A stretch of DNA of 64,000 nt from Flexivirga alba (GCF_042661025.1 NZ_JBHSWH010000001.1:4650001-4714000), one strand, 5' to 3'; counted from the stretch's first letter, positions 28,120 to 37,334 are shown. Notes: a model not told the origin generated them from the sequence alone. Translations and numbers: made by a program.

Positions 28120-29973
28120 CTATTCGACCGTCACGGACTTGGCCAGGTTGCGCGGCTGGTCGACATCCAGGCCCTTGGCGTTGGCCAGCTCCATCGCGAA
28201 GACCTGCAACGGCACCGCCGTCAGCAGGGGCTGCAGCATCGGCGACGTGCGGGGCACCCGGATCACCTCGTCGGCGAACGGCTCGACGGCCGTGTCGCCG
28301 TCCTGCGCGATGACGATGGTGCGTGCGCCGCGAGCACGGATCTCCTGGATGTTGGAGACGACCTTGCCGTGCAGGCCGTGCGGGGTGTCCGGGCCGGGCA
28401 CGACGATGAAAACCGGCTGACCGGGCTCGATCAGCGCGATCGGGCCATGCTTCAGCTCGCCGGCCGCGAAGCCCTCGGCGTGGATGTAGGCGAGCTCCTT
28501 CAGCTTCAACGCACCCTCGAGCGCGATCGGGAAGCCGACATGGCGGCCGAGGAACAGCACCGACCGGGTGTCGGCCATGAAGTGCGCGATCTCGCGGACC
28601 CGGTCCAGCCGGTCGAGCACCTCGGTGATGCGGTCCGGCATCTCCTGCAACTCGCCGAGCACGACGCGTGCGTCGTCGGCATACGACTCCCCGCGCAGCT
28701 GCGCGAGATAGAGCCCGAGCAGGTAGCACGCGGTGATCTGCGCCAGGAAGCCCTTGGTCGACGCGACCGCCACCTCAGGACCGGCGTGGGTGTAGAGCAC
28801 GGCGTCGGACTCGCGCGGGATGGTCGCGCCGTGCGTGTTGCAGATCGACACGGTGAGCGCGCCGAGATCGCGAGCGTGCTTGACGGCCATCAGCGTGTCC
28901 ATCGTCTCGCCGGACTGGCTGATCGACACGACCAAGGTGCGTTCGTCGGCGATCGGGTCGCAGTAACGGAATTCGTGCGCCAGCGCGACCTCGACGGGGA
29001 TCCGGGTCCAGCGTTCGATCGCATATTTCGCGACCATGCCCGCGTATGCCGCGGTGCCGCACGCGACGAAGGTGATCCGGTCGACGTTTCGCAACTGCGC
29101 CTCGGAGATGCGCAACTCGTCGAGCACCAGCTCGCCGGACTCGCCGGTGCGACCGAGCAGCGTGTCGGCGACGGCCTGCGGCTGCTCCTGGATCTCCTTG
29201 GCCATGAACCACTCGTAGCCGCCCTTCTCAGCGGCCTCGGCGTCCCAGTCGACATGGAAGGTCTTGCCCCGCGCCGCCTCGCCGTCGAATCCGATGACGT
29301 CGACGCGCTCCGGGGTGATCGTGACGATCTGGTCCTGCTCCAGCTCCATCGCCTCGCGGGTGTAGCCGATGAACGCGGCAACGTCCGAGCCGAGGAAATT
29401 CTCGCCATCGCCGAGACCGACCACGAGCGGGCTGTTGCGCCGTGCTCCCACGACAACACCCGGCTGGTCGGCATGTATGGCGAGCAGCGTGAACGCGCCC
29501 TCCAACCGGGCCACGACAGCACGCATCGCGGCGGTCAGGTCGCCGTCATACGCCCTGGCCAGCAGATGCGCGACGACCTCCGTGTCGGTCTCGGAGGCGA
29601 AGTCGACACCCGCTCCCAAGAGCTCGGTCCGCAGCGGGTGGAAGTTTTCGATGATGCCGTTGTGGATCAGCGCCAGCTTGCCGTCCGGCCCGCCCAGGTG
29701 CGGGTGTGCGTTGGCGTCGGTCGGTCCGCCGTGCGTCGCCCAGCGGGTGTGTCCGATCGCGGTGCGCGAGGTAGCGAGCGGGTGCTGACCGATGTCGCTG
29801 ATCAGGTTGGCGAGTTTGCCCGCGCGCTTGCGCGACTCGACGCCGTCATCCGCGAGCAGTGCGATCCCGGCCGAGTCGTAACCGCGGTATTCGAGCCGAG
29901 CCAGGCCCTCCATCACTACGTCCTGGGCACGAGCACTCATCTGGGGGCCGACATACCCGACGATTCCACACAT
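28120..29973 (-). CDS. glmS: Glutamine-fructose-6-phosphate aminotransferase (isomerizing)
   Basis: Makes glucosamine 6-phosphate, the entry step to UDP-GlcNAc and the cell wall. The 617-residue protein begins MCGIVGYVG, with Cys2 (after Met removal Cys1) as the glutaminase nucleophile, and HTRWATHG follows. Two SIS domains take up the second half (TFVACGTAAYAGMVAKY and VLFLGRHVGFPIALEGALKLKE). It ends AKSVTVE. It is the first gene of the nine-gene leftward operon that runs to tsaD. No glmS ribozyme is visible: only about 105 bases separate it from divergent coaA. Confidence 0.97.
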   Translation of the reverse strand: MCGIVGYVGPQMSARAQDVVMEGLARLEYRGYDSAGIALLADDGVESRKRAGKLANLISDIGQHPLATSRTAIGHTRWATHGGPTDANAHPHLGGPDGKLALIHNGIIENFHPLRTELLGAGVDFASETDTEVVAHLLARAYDGDLTAAMRAVVARLEGAFTLLAIHADQPGVVVGARRNSPLVVGLGDGENFLGSDVAAFIGYTREAMELEQDQIVTITPERVDVIGFDGEAARGKTFHVDWDAEAAEKGGYEWFMAKEIQEQPQAVADTLLGRTGESGELVLDELRISEAQLRNVDRITFVACGTAAYAGMVAKYAIERWTRIPVEVALAHEFRYCDPIADERTLVVSISQSGETMDTLMAVKHARDLGALTVSICNTHGATIPRESDAVLYTHAGPEVAVASTKGFLAQITACYLLGLYLAQLRGESYADDARVVLGELQEMPDRITEVLDRLDRVREIAHFMADTRSVLFLGRHVGFPIALEGALKLKELAYIHAEGFAAGELKHGPIALIEPGQPVFIVVPGPDTPHGLHGKVVSNIQEIRARGARTIVIAQDGDTAVEPFADEVIRVPRTSPMLQPLLTAVPLQVFAMELANAKGLDVDQPRNLAKSVTVE

Positions 29974-30078
29974 GAGGGCAATTGAACCTGATCAACCGGG
30001 CACCGGGTGAATCCGCCCCGCGCTTCCACCCGGAAAGGGCACGGGACCGCGGGTGCGAGCGGCGGCTGGTCGTGGACA

Positions 30079-31041
30079 ATGGCCAGCGTGTCTCGCAGCC
30101 GCATGCCTGTCCCGTCGCCATACCTCGAGTTCGATCGAGCGGCCTGGATCGGCCTGCGCGACTCCCATCCGATGAGCCTGACCGGCGAGGACGTCCGGCG
30201 GCTTCGCAGCACCGGGGACCGTCTCGACCTGCCGGAGGTGGAGGACATCTACCTGCCGCTCTCCCGATTGCTCAACATCTTCGTCGCCGCGACCGGTCGG
30301 CTGCACCGGGTCACCACCGACTTCCTCGGCGAGCGCCCGGCCCGCACGCCGTTCGTGATCGGCATCGCCGGATCGGTTGCGGTCGGCAAGTCGACCACTG
30401 CCCGCATCCTGCGGGAGCTGCTCGCCCGCTGGCCCGGCGCGCCGCGTGTCGACCTGGTCACCACCGACGGCTTCCTCTTCCCGAATGCCGAGCTCGAGCG
30501 TCGAAACTTGTTGCAACGCAAGGGTTTCCCCGAGTCCTACGACCGGCGCAAGCTGATCCGATTCCTCACCGAGGTCAAGTCCGGTGCACCGCACGTGACA
30601 GCGCCCGTCTATTCGCACTTGAGCTACGACATCGTGCCGGGCGAGCAGATCACCCTCCAGCAGCCCGACGTGCTCATCGTCGAAGGCCTCAACGTGCTGC
30701 AGCCCTCGGCGCCGACGACCGACCAGCGCGGCACGCTGGCGGTGTCGGACTTCTTCGACTTCTCGGTCTACGTCGATGCTCGCGAGGACCACATCAAGCA
30801 GTGGTATGTCGAGCGCTTCCTGCGCTGGCGGCAGACGGCATTCGCCGACCCGAACTCCTACTTCCACCGGTATGCCGCGCTGACCGACGCAGAGGCAGTC
30901 GAGCGGGCCGGGCAGATCTGGGAGACGACCAATGGTCCGAACCTGGAGCGGAACGTCGCGCCGACCCGCAGTCGCGCGACGCTGGTGCTGCGCAAGGACG
31001 CGAGCCACAACGTGACCCGGATTCGCCTCCGCAAGATCTGA
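30079..31041 (+). CDS. coaA: Pantothenate kinase, type I
   Basis: Phosphorylates pantothenate in the first step of CoA synthesis; about 320 residues. The P-loop is IAGSVAVGKSTTARIL, and VTTDGFLFPNAELERRNLLQRKGFPESYD is the CoaA signature. ATLVLRKDASHNVTRIRLRKI is the C-terminus, as in mycobacterial CoaA. ATG 30079 and GTG 30088 are both possible starts; an upstream ATG would add low-quality sequence. Divergent from glmS. A small hairpin (AGCCC/GGGCT, 31045-31058) lies just after the stop. Confidence 0.95.
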   Translation: MASVSRSRMPVPSPYLEFDRAAWIGLRDSHPMSLTGEDVRRLRSTGDRLDLPEVEDIYLPLSRLLNIFVAATGRLHRVTTDFLGERPARTPFVIGIAGSVAVGKSTTARILRELLARWPGAPRVDLVTTDGFLFPNAELERRNLLQRKGFPESYDRRKLIRFLTEVKSGAPHVTAPVYSHLSYDIVPGEQITLQQPDVLIVEGLNVLQPSAPTTDQRGTLAVSDFFDFSVYVDAREDHIKQWYVERFLRWRQTAFADPNSYFHRYAALTDAEAVERAGQIWETTNGPNLERNVAPTRSRATLVLRKDASHNVTRIRLRKI

Positions 31042-31069
31042 ACCAGCCCACGCGGGCTCTCGCGAGGCG

Positions 31070-31456
31070 TCAGCGGGTCTCGGACGGGTCCGAGAACTCC
31101 TCGTCATCCGCCTCGTCGTCGAACATGTGCTCCACGTCGTCAACAGACATGGTGTCCGCATCGTCCTCGTCGTACTCATCGCCCGCGAACGCCTGCTCCG
31201 CGCGGCGGGTACGCACCCACAGCAGCAGCCAGACACCGGCGAACACCGCGGCCACGACAAGGGCCAGCAGGACACCACCGAAGAGTTGATAGAGCAAGTG
31301 GGAGACGCCGTTCGCCGGCACCGACCCCTTCTTCTCGTTGTCGAAGGTCGGTGCCTGGCTGTCACCCCATTTCGCTCCGAGCGCACCGCCGACGGCGATC
31401 AGCAACACCGCGACGACCCAATAGGTCGCCACGAACCAGCGCTTGTGCAGGAGCAT
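31070..31456 (-). CDS. Two-helix membrane protein with acidic tail
   Basis: A 128-residue protein of unknown function. Helix one is around residues 10-27 (TYWVVAVLLIAVGGALGA) and helix two around 55-77 (LFGGVLLALVVAAVFAGVWLLLW). After RTRR comes a cytoplasmic tail in which most residues are Asp or Glu (DEYDEDDADT...DDEADDEEF). The tail could bind cations or a basic partner; this is inference only. ATG 31456 is used; a TTG three codons upstream is also in frame. It converges on coaA. Confidence 0.65.
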   Translation of the reverse strand: MLLHKRWFVATYWVVAVLLIAVGGALGAKWGDSQAPTFDNEKKGSVPANGVSHLLYQLFGGVLLALVVAAVFAGVWLLLWVRTRRAEQAFAGDEYDEDDADTMSVDDVEHMFDDEADDEEFSDPSETR

Positions 31457-31575
31457 GGTGCTCAAAGTAGCCCGTCGTTCGGAAAGCGTTGCCGACAGTG
31501 GCCTGTCGGCGTTTCGCAGACCATACCGGCCAGCGGCCCGGACGGCAGTCGGCTTCGGCGTTCAGTACCGGCCGT

Positions 31576-32376
31576 TTAGTACCAGCCGGTGGCCTGCGAG
31601 TGCCCCCAGGCGCCACAGGGCGAACCGTAGGTCGACTTGATGTAGCCCAGGCCCCAGCGGATCTGCGTGGCGGGGTTGGTGCGCCAGTCGGCACCGGCGC
31701 TGGCCATCTTGGAACCGGGCAGCGACTGCGGGATCCCGTAGGCGCCGGAGGACGCGTTCATGGCGCTGGCGTTCCAGCCGGACTCGCGGTTCCAGAGGCT
31801 GACCAGGCAGCCCATTTGACCCTGGTCCCAGCCGTATGACGCGAGCATCGAGGATGCGTAGGCCTGCGGGCTGCCGCTGAAGGACGCGGCCGGTGGCCGG
31901 GTGCTGTCGCGGGAGGTGCCCGCGGCTGCCGCCCGCTTGGCCTCGGCGGCCTTCTTCGCCGCAGCAGCCTTCGCGGCGGCCTTCTCGTCGGCTGCCTTCC
32001 GCGCGGCCGCAACGCTCGACTTCGCCACGCTCTGCAGCTTGGCCGCGGCGGCGGTGCGCGCCGCTGCCGCCGAGCGCGACTTGGCGTCGGCCGACTTGCG
32101 GGCGCTCACTGCTTGCTGCGCCGCGACGAGCTGAGCCTGTCCGTCGGCGGCCACGCCGGAGTTGGCGGCGCGCAGGGCGGTCGAGGTCGAGGCCGTGAGC
32201 AGCAGTTTGGCCTGGGCAGTGCCGACGACGGCTGCGTTGGCACTCGCAGCGGTGGAGTATGCGGCGGCAGCAACCGAAACGGTCGAGATCGCTGCGGTTG
32301 CGGCAACGGCTGGCCGGCGGAGTGCGCCGATCCCAGTGTCGCGACGGGCGCGGTGACGTCCCACGGGACGAGACAT
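31576..32376 (-). CDS. Secreted lytic transglycosylase-like protein
   Basis: A 266-residue exported protein. A basic N-terminus and hydrophobic segment (AVAATAAISTVSVAAAAYSTAASA) form a signal peptide. An Ala/Lys-rich helical region (about 60-150) likely forms a coiled coil or wall-interacting stalk. The C-terminal lysozyme-like domain (about 165-266) has MGCLVSLWNRESGWNASAMN with the probable catalytic glutamate, then GAYGIPQSLPGSKMASAGADW and TQIRWGLGYIKSTYG, as in actinobacterial transglycosylase/Rpf-like proteins. It probably cleaves peptidoglycan. Its leader contains three hairpins. Confidence 0.85.
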   Translation of the reverse strand: MSRPVGRHRARRDTGIGALRRPAVAATAAISTVSVAAAAYSTAASANAAVVGTAQAKLLLTASTSTALRAANSGVAADGQAQLVAAQQAVSARKSADAKSRSAAAARTAAAAKLQSVAKSSVAAARKAADEKAAAKAAAAKKAAEAKRAAAAGTSRDSTRPPAASFSGSPQAYASSMLASYGWDQGQMGCLVSLWNRESGWNASAMNASSGAYGIPQSLPGSKMASAGADWRTNPATQIRWGLGYIKSTYGSPCGAWGHSQATGWY

Positions 32377-32413
32377 GTAGCAGCAGCCTTTCGGGGGAAG
32401 ACATGACTGACGC

Positions 32414-32508
32414 GCTCTGCAAGCCCGGCAGAGCGATGCGACAGAACCCTTGGCTCTGTCGCATCACACTGCCGCACTCGCACGGCCGTGATTCTGAAGG
32501 AGAATCAC
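32414..32508 (-). ncRNA. Structured leader of the transglycosylase gene (three hairpins)
   Basis: On the leftward transcript three perfect or near-perfect stems occur in order. The first is GTGATTCT/AGAATCAC (32488-32508). The second has arms GATGCGACAGA/TCTGTCGCATC (32435-32465). The third is GCTCTGC/GCAGAGC (32414-32434), directly adjoining the second. They occupy most of the leader before the ATG at 32376. Peptidoglycan-hydrolase genes in actinobacteria are often under riboswitch control, but I do not recognise a c-di-AMP riboswitch core here. A candidate -10, TAACGT, lies upstream near 32557-32562. Confidence 0.5.
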
Positions 32509-32632
32509 GCCTCTCGGACCCTTGCGGATCACGCATTGTCGAGCGCGTCGCAGGTACGTTATCGCGAAAGTCGACCGCCGCGTTACCGAAACGAGATATT
32601 CGGTGTCAGAAAATTTTGCGGCCGCGGGTCGG

Positions 32633-33976
32633 TCAGGCGTCAGATCCTTCCAGCAGATCGGTCACCAGGGCCGCTATCGGACTGCGTTCACTGCGATGCA
32701 GCGTTACGTGGCCGAAGAGCGGATGACCCTTGAGCTTCTCGATCACCGCGGCCACTCCGTCGTGCCGGCCGACCCGGAGGTTGTCGCGCTGCGCCACGTC
32801 GTGGGTGAGCACGATCCGGGAGTTCTGACCGATGCGGGACAGCACCGTCAGCAGCACGCCGCGCTCCAGCGACTGCGCTTCGTCGACGATGACGAACGCG
32901 TCATGCAGCGAACGACCGCGGATGTGGGTCAGCGGCAACACCTCGAGCAGCCCGCGGTCCATGACCTCCTCGGTCACCTCGCGTGACACGACCGCACCGA
33001 GCGTGTCGAAGACCGCCTGGGCCCACGGACCCATCTTTTCGTTCTCGGTGCCCGGCAGGTAACCCAGTTCCTGGCCGCCGACGGCATACAGCGGGCGGAA
33101 GACGATGACCTTGCTGTGCTGACGGCGCTCCATGACCGCCTCGAGTCCTGCGCACAGCGCGAGCGCTGACTTCCCGGTGCCCGCCCGGCCGCCGAGGCTG
33201 ACGATGCCGACGTCCGGATCGAGCAGCAGGTCCAGTGCGATGCGCTGCTCGGCAGACCGACCGTGCAGGCCGAAGGCGTCGCGGTCGCCGCGGACCAGCC
33301 GGACCGACTTGTCAGCCATCACCCGCCCGAGGGCGCTGCTGCCGCTGCCGGCCCCGAGCATCACCACTCCCGTGTTGGTCGGCAGATCGGCCGCTTCCGG
33401 GATCTCGGCTCGCCCCTCGTCATACAGCGTGTCGAGCAGGTCGGGCGGGACATCGAGCTCGGTGGTCCCGGTCCAGCCGGAGTCCACAGCGAGTTCGGCG
33501 CGGTACTCATCCGCATTGAGGCCGACGGCGGACGCCTTGACCCGCATCGGCATGTCCTTGCTGACGACCGTGACGTCCCGGCCCTCGTTCGCCAAGTTCC
33601 GAGCCACTGCCAGGATGCGAGTGTCGTTGTCTCCCAAGCGAAATCCGCTCGGGAGGGCTTGTGGGTCGGTGTGGTTCAGCTCCACCCGCAACGTGCCGCC
33701 GTCCCCGATCGGGACGGGCGCATCAAGGCGGCCATGAGTCGCTCTCAGATCATCGAGCGCACGCAACGCGGACCGGGCGAAGTAGCCCAGCTCTGGATGG
33801 TGACGCTTGGCCTCCAACTCGGTCACGACCACTACCGGCAGCACGACCTCGTGCTCGGCGAAACGGGTCATGGCTCGTGGATCGGACAACAGGACGGAGG
33901 TGTCGAGCACGTAGGTGCGGACAGCACGCGGGCTTGCGGTGGACGTCGAAGCGGAGGGCTGGGAGCTGGTTGCCAT
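32633..33976 (-). CDS. phoH2: PhoH2: PIN domain-PhoH ATPase fusion
   Basis: A 447-residue protein with an N-terminal PIN ribonuclease domain (about 15-140: TYVLDTSVLLSDPRAM, later GDNDTRILAVA with acidic metal ligands). A C-terminal PhoH P-loop ATPase domain follows (SLGGRAGTGKSALALCAGLEAV, then VIVDEAQSLERG for Walker B). PhoH2 proteins couple ATP-driven RNA unwinding with cleavage in mycobacteria. The start is ATG 33976 with CAGGAG upstream; the longer frame is rejected. No antitoxin-like phoAT gene is visible upstream, where mycobacteria can have one; the space holds a leader hairpin instead. Confidence 0.92.
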   Translation of the reverse strand: MATSSQPSASTSTASPRAVRTYVLDTSVLLSDPRAMTRFAEHEVVLPVVVVTELEAKRHHPELGYFARSALRALDDLRATHGRLDAPVPIGDGGTLRVELNHTDPQALPSGFRLGDNDTRILAVARNLANEGRDVTVVSKDMPMRVKASAVGLNADEYRAELAVDSGWTGTTELDVPPDLLDTLYDEGRAEIPEAADLPTNTGVVMLGAGSGSSALGRVMADKSVRLVRGDRDAFGLHGRSAEQRIALDLLLDPDVGIVSLGGRAGTGKSALALCAGLEAVMERRQHSKVIVFRPLYAVGGQELGYLPGTENEKMGPWAQAVFDTLGAVVSREVTEEVMDRGLLEVLPLTHIRGRSLHDAFVIVDEAQSLERGVLLTVLSRIGQNSRIVLTHDVAQRDNLRVGRHDGVAAVIEKLKGHPLFGHVTLHRSERSPIAALVTDLLEGSDA

Positions 33977-34354
33977 AACGATCTCCTGCGTCACACGGCA
34001 TGTCGCGCCGCGTGACTTACTCTCGGACCAGGTGCCGGGACCGGGCCCGTAAGGACCGGTGCCGGCCCTCCGTCCGGAGCAACGATCGCTCCATCTCGGG
34101 CCTCCCGAACGCCCCACGGGGATCGCGGTGCGTCGAGATCGACACTACGACTGGTTCCCTCGATCACCAGCCGACACACCGCACGACACGCGACCTGCGC
34201 ACCGAGTGTTCACCGGCAGGTCGGCTGCCCGTCGAACGGTTGGTCACGTTGACCCCACCAGCACCAGACGTCACATCGCGGCGTCTTCCGCGGCGCTTCG
34301 AAAGCGCACGAATCCATTTGCCGCTGCCGGCTCGCGACCGATTGGATGGCGCGC
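33977..34354. other. Divergent non-coding region between phoH2 and the S66 peptidase
   Basis: This 378-base region separates two divergent starts. Next to phoH2 it contains the leader hairpin at 33991-34015. A GC-rich region with short inverted words (GGACCGGGCCCG near 34035-34046) follows. The rest shows no convincing gene. An open frame runs through into the peptidase frame, but its composition and lack of family similarity argue that it is not translated. Confidence 0.5.
33991..34015 (-). promoter_or_regulatory. Hairpin in the phoH2 5' leader
   Basis: In the leftward mRNA TCACGCGGC pairs with GCCGTGTGA (nine pairs, one G-U) around a seven-base loop. The stem ends just before the CAGGAG ribosome binding site of phoH2. 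It could modulate translation initiation or mRNA stability. Confidence 0.45.
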
Positions 34355-35388
34355 ATGACCTCGCCCGTGCTGCCCCTCCCCTGCAACCCGGCGATCGGGT
34401 CGCGATCCTCTCGCCGAGCTGGGCGGCGCCGGCACACTTCCCCGCCATACACGAGCAGGCGTTGCGGCGGTTGCGCGATGAGATCGGAGTGGAGCCGGTC
34501 GAGTTGCCGACGACCCGGCGCGACAGCTCCGCGGCCGAACGGGCTGCGGATGTGAACGCCGCGTTCGCCGACCCCAGCATTCGCGCGATCATGTCGACCA
34601 TCGGCGGCGACGACCAGATCACCGTACTGAAGCACCTGGATGCGGACGTCATACGGGCGAACCCGAAGCGTTTCCTCGGCTACAGCGACAACACCAACCT
34701 GCTGAATTACCTTTGGTACCACGGCATTGCTGGCGTGTATGGCGGATCGACCCAGGTGCATCTCGGGCCGGTTCCGGACGAGGAGCACCTGGCTTCGCTA
34801 CGTGCTGCGCTCTTCGGCGGCGACTTCCGATTGGTGGCACCGGCCCGAACCCGGGACGTCGGCATCCGCTGGGACGACCCGCGCGCCCTGACCGATCGCG
34901 CACCCAACCTCCCGGCCGAACCCTGGACCTGGAGCGGTCCGCGCCGCACGGTGACCGGGCCCACTTGGGGCGGCTGCCTGGAGATCGTGGAGTGGACGCT
35001 CGCGGCGAACCGCTGGATGCGTCCTGTCGATGATTACAGGGGTGCCGTCCTGCTGCTCGAGCCGCACGAGGAGATGCCCACGCCGGACCAGAACCACCGC
35101 CTACTGCGCAACCTCGGCGAGCGCGGCATTCTCGGGTCGGCCTCCGCATTCTTGTGGGGGAGACCGCCGGTCAGCGATCACGAGCACCCGACCACGGAGT
35201 CCGCTGCCTCGAAGCAGCGCGCCGAGCATCGTGAAGTGGTGTTGCGCGCGGTCGCTGAATACAACCCCGACCTCGTCGTCGCAATGGACGTGGACTTCGG
35301 GCACACCAGCCCACAGCTGCTCCTGCCGTATGGCGGCAGCATCACCGTCGACGGCGAATCACAAACGATCACAGCCCATTTCGGATGA
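34355..35388 (+). CDS. S66-family peptidase (LD-carboxypeptidase/MccF-like), one-base frameshift near the start
   Basis: A serine peptidase-like protein of about 345 residues, related to LD-carboxypeptidases (muropeptide recycling) and MccF (cleavage of microcin C and other acyl-adenylates). QPGDRVAILSPSW opens the domain, the nucleophile region is KRFLGYSDNTNLLNYLWY, and GGCLEIVEW and MDVDFGHTSPQLLLPYGG hold the Glu/His members. The family-like start MTSPVLPLP at 34355 is in another frame and rejoins if one C is added to the run 34378-34381. GGATGG lies upstream of this ATG. Alternatively the upstream open frame is used, giving a long atypical N-terminus. Confidence 0.78.
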
Positions 35389-35391
35389 CGA

Positions 35392-35432
35392 GGTCTCGAT
35401 ACGGACTCGCCTAGCGGCTCGCCCTACTCGAC
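35392..35432. repeat. Dispersed palindromic repeat, copy 1
   Basis: GGTCTCGATACG at the left and CCTACTCGAC at the right frame a GC-rich inverted middle (actcgcCTAGcggct). It is the same family as copies at 60793-60831 and 62439-62479. It lies between the converging S66 peptidase and prenyl transferase genes. Confidence 0.8.
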
Positions 35433-35444
35433 AAGCATAAGCGG

Positions 35445-36206
35445 CTATTTGCCGAGCCGGCGGTCGCGCACGGCATACGCGCGCAGTGCACGCAGGAAGT
35501 CGACGCGCCGGAAGTCCGGCCAGTAGGCCTCGCAGAAGTAGAACTCGGAGTTCGCGCTCTGCCAGAGCAGGAACCCGCCGAGTCGCTGCTCGCCTGACGT
35601 GCGAATCACCAGGTCGGGGTCGGGCTGGCCTTTGGTGTAGAGATGCTGCGCGATGTGCTCGACGTCCAGAGTCTCGGCCAACTCCTCGATGGACGTGCCG
35701 CGAGCAGCGTGCTCCTGGAGCATCGCCCGGACCGCGTCGGCGATCTCCCGCCGTCCGCCATACCCGACGGCGATGTTGACGATCATCCCGTCGACGCCGG
35801 CCGTGGACTCGGCGGCTTCCTTGAGCACGTGAGCAGTGGAATCCGGCAGCAGGTCGAGCGCGCCGACGGGGTGCAACCGCCAGCGTTGCTCGGCCGCCAG
35901 GCCTTCGACCGCACCCTCGATGATGCCGAGCAACGGCTTCAACTCCACGGGTGAACGGTTCAGATTGTCGGTGGACAGCAGCCACAGGGTGACGACCTCG
36001 ACGCCGGCTTCCTCGCACCAGCCGAGCAACGGCTTGATGTTGTCGGCACCCGCCTGATGACCGTCAGCGGTCTGTGCCCCGCGCGCCTTGGCCCAGCGGC
36101 GGTTGCCGTCGAGCATGACGCCGACGTGCCGAGGAAGGTTCTGCTCCGGCAGAGACCTGCGCACGTGCCGCTCATATGCGGCATAGAGCAGATCACTGAC
36201 GCGCAT
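35445..36206 (-). CDS. uppS: Isoprenyl (cis-prenyl) diphosphate synthase
   Basis: A cis-prenyltransferase of 253 residues that extends allylic diphosphates with IPP to make a short or C55 polyprenyl carrier. HVGVMLDGNRRWAKARG holds the catalytic aspartate and diphosphate loop; WLLSTDNLNRSPVEL, VGYGGRREIADAV and DLVIRTSGEQRLGGFLLWQSANSEFYF are the other conserved regions. ATG 36206 follows GGGGGAC. In mycobacteria the gene at this place (next to hemolysin III) is the Z-farnesyl diphosphate synthase, so product length is uncertain. Confidence 0.93.
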   Translation of the reverse strand: MRVSDLLYAAYERHVRRSLPEQNLPRHVGVMLDGNRRWAKARGAQTADGHQAGADNIKPLLGWCEEAGVEVVTLWLLSTDNLNRSPVELKPLLGIIEGAVEGLAAEQRWRLHPVGALDLLPDSTAHVLKEAAESTAGVDGMIVNIAVGYGGRREIADAVRAMLQEHAARGTSIEELAETLDVEHIAQHLYTKGQPDPDLVIRTSGEQRLGGFLLWQSANSEFYFCEAYWPDFRRVDFLRALRAYAVRDRRLGK

Positions 36207-36324
36207 CGGTCGTCCCCCACTTCCTGTTGTCGAGCCTGCGGACTTCCAGAGTATGCCGAGGCGCACCGCTCATCGACCAGTCAGCGTGGAATTCGGCCCG
36301 ATCGAAGTCACTTACTCTTGACTC

Positions 36325-37026
36325 ATGATCGAGTCGCGCCCTTCGGCCGCACGCACGCTGCAGCAGGATGCAGCCGAGTTGGTGCGCTCGGTCAAACCGA
36401 AGCTTCGCGGCTGGCTGCACGCGGGTATGACGCCACTCGCCGCTGCCGCCGGCATCGTGCTGGTGTGTCTGGCACCCACCACCCGCGAACGTCTCGGTGC
36501 TGCTGCCTTCGCCATCACGGCCGTGCTGCTCTTCGCGACGTCAGCGGCATACCACCGCGGCACCTGGTCCACGAAGGTCGAGCGGACGCTCAAGCGGATG
36601 GACCACTCCAACATCTTCCTGATCATCGCCGGCACCTACACGCCGTTCGCCGTGACGTTGTTGCGTGGCTCCCAGGAACTCAGCCTGCTACTGCTGGTGT
36701 GGGGCGGGGCAATCCTCGGAGTGCTCTTCCGGGTCTTCTGGGTCGGCGCGCCGCGCTGGCTCTACACGCCGATCTATGTGGCACTCGGCTGGGTGGCGAT
36801 CTTCTACTTCGGTCCGCTACTGGACGCCGGCGGCGCCGCGGTGATGACGCTCATCGCTGTCGGCGGTGGCCTCTACACCCTCGGCGCCATCGTCTACGGC
36901 ATCAAGAAGCCGAACCCGTCACCGCAGTGGTTCGGCTTCCACGAGGTCTTCCATTCGTTGACGATCCTTGCGTTCGTCTCGCATTACATCGCGGCGTCAC
37001 TCGCGATCTACAGTCACCACCGCTGA
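36325..37026 (+). CDS. Hemolysin III family membrane protein
   Basis: A seven-helix PAQR/HlyIII-type protein of 233 residues. The metal-site residues of the family are present: AAYHRGTW after helix 2, RMDHSNIFLIIAGTYTP in helix 3 and HEVFHSLTILAFVSHY in the last helix. Eukaryotic relatives are receptors and ceramidases; bacterial function is unclear despite the hemolysin name. The gene diverges from uppS, as in mycobacteria. Confidence 0.88.
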   Translation: MIESRPSAARTLQQDAAELVRSVKPKLRGWLHAGMTPLAAAAGIVLVCLAPTTRERLGAAAFAITAVLLFATSAAYHRGTWSTKVERTLKRMDHSNIFLIIAGTYTPFAVTLLRGSQELSLLLLVWGGAILGVLFRVFWVGAPRWLYTPIYVALGWVAIFYFGPLLDAGGAAVMTLIAVGGGLYTLGAIVYGIKKPNPSPQWFGFHEVFHSLTILAFVSHYIAASLAIYSHHR

Positions 37027-37052
37027 ATCTGTCGGCCGGAAACGCAGCGGGC

Positions 37053-37334
37053 TCAGGTCTTTTCGGCTTGCCCGTCCGGCGCCTTCGTCGGCGCGTCCAG
37101 CTGCGTCTCCGTCGGTGGGTCTGAGGGCGTCTCCGTCGGTGCCGCGGTCTTCGGTTGCGCAGCGGGGATCCGTTGACGAACCGGGTGGTCGTGCTCCTCC
37201 TGCCACTGCGCCTTCCGGAGGTGGTTGTTCATGCTCCGAAAGAGCAGCCAGCACGCGATCGCCAGACCGAACAGCACGAGGAAACCCCAGATGCCGGCAG
37301 TGATCGTCACACTCTCGTTGCCACCGTCACCCAT
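37053..37334 (-). CDS. Small single-pass membrane protein downstream of mca
   Basis: A 93-residue protein with one transmembrane helix (ITAGIWGFLVLFGLAIACWLLFRSM, about 11-35) and a charged then Pro/Thr-rich cytoplasmic tail (PTETPSDPPTETQ). Its ATG overlaps the mca stop by eight bases, so it is co-translated with mca. Small membrane proteins in this place next to mca are common in actinobacteria; function is unknown. Confidence 0.72.
   Translation of the reverse strand: MGDGGNESVTITAGIWGFLVLFGLAIACWLLFRSMNNHLRKAQWQEEHDHPVRQRIPAAQPKTAAPTETPSDPPTETQLDAPTKAPDGQAEKT

Noticed and set aside
28369..29985. 538-codon open frame opposite glmS
   Set aside because: Antisense shadow; glmS is unambiguous on the other strand.
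32377..32632. c-di-AMP (ydaO) riboswitch ahead of the transglycosylase
   Set aside because: The hairpins are clear, but I could not find the conserved core sequence of that riboswitch.
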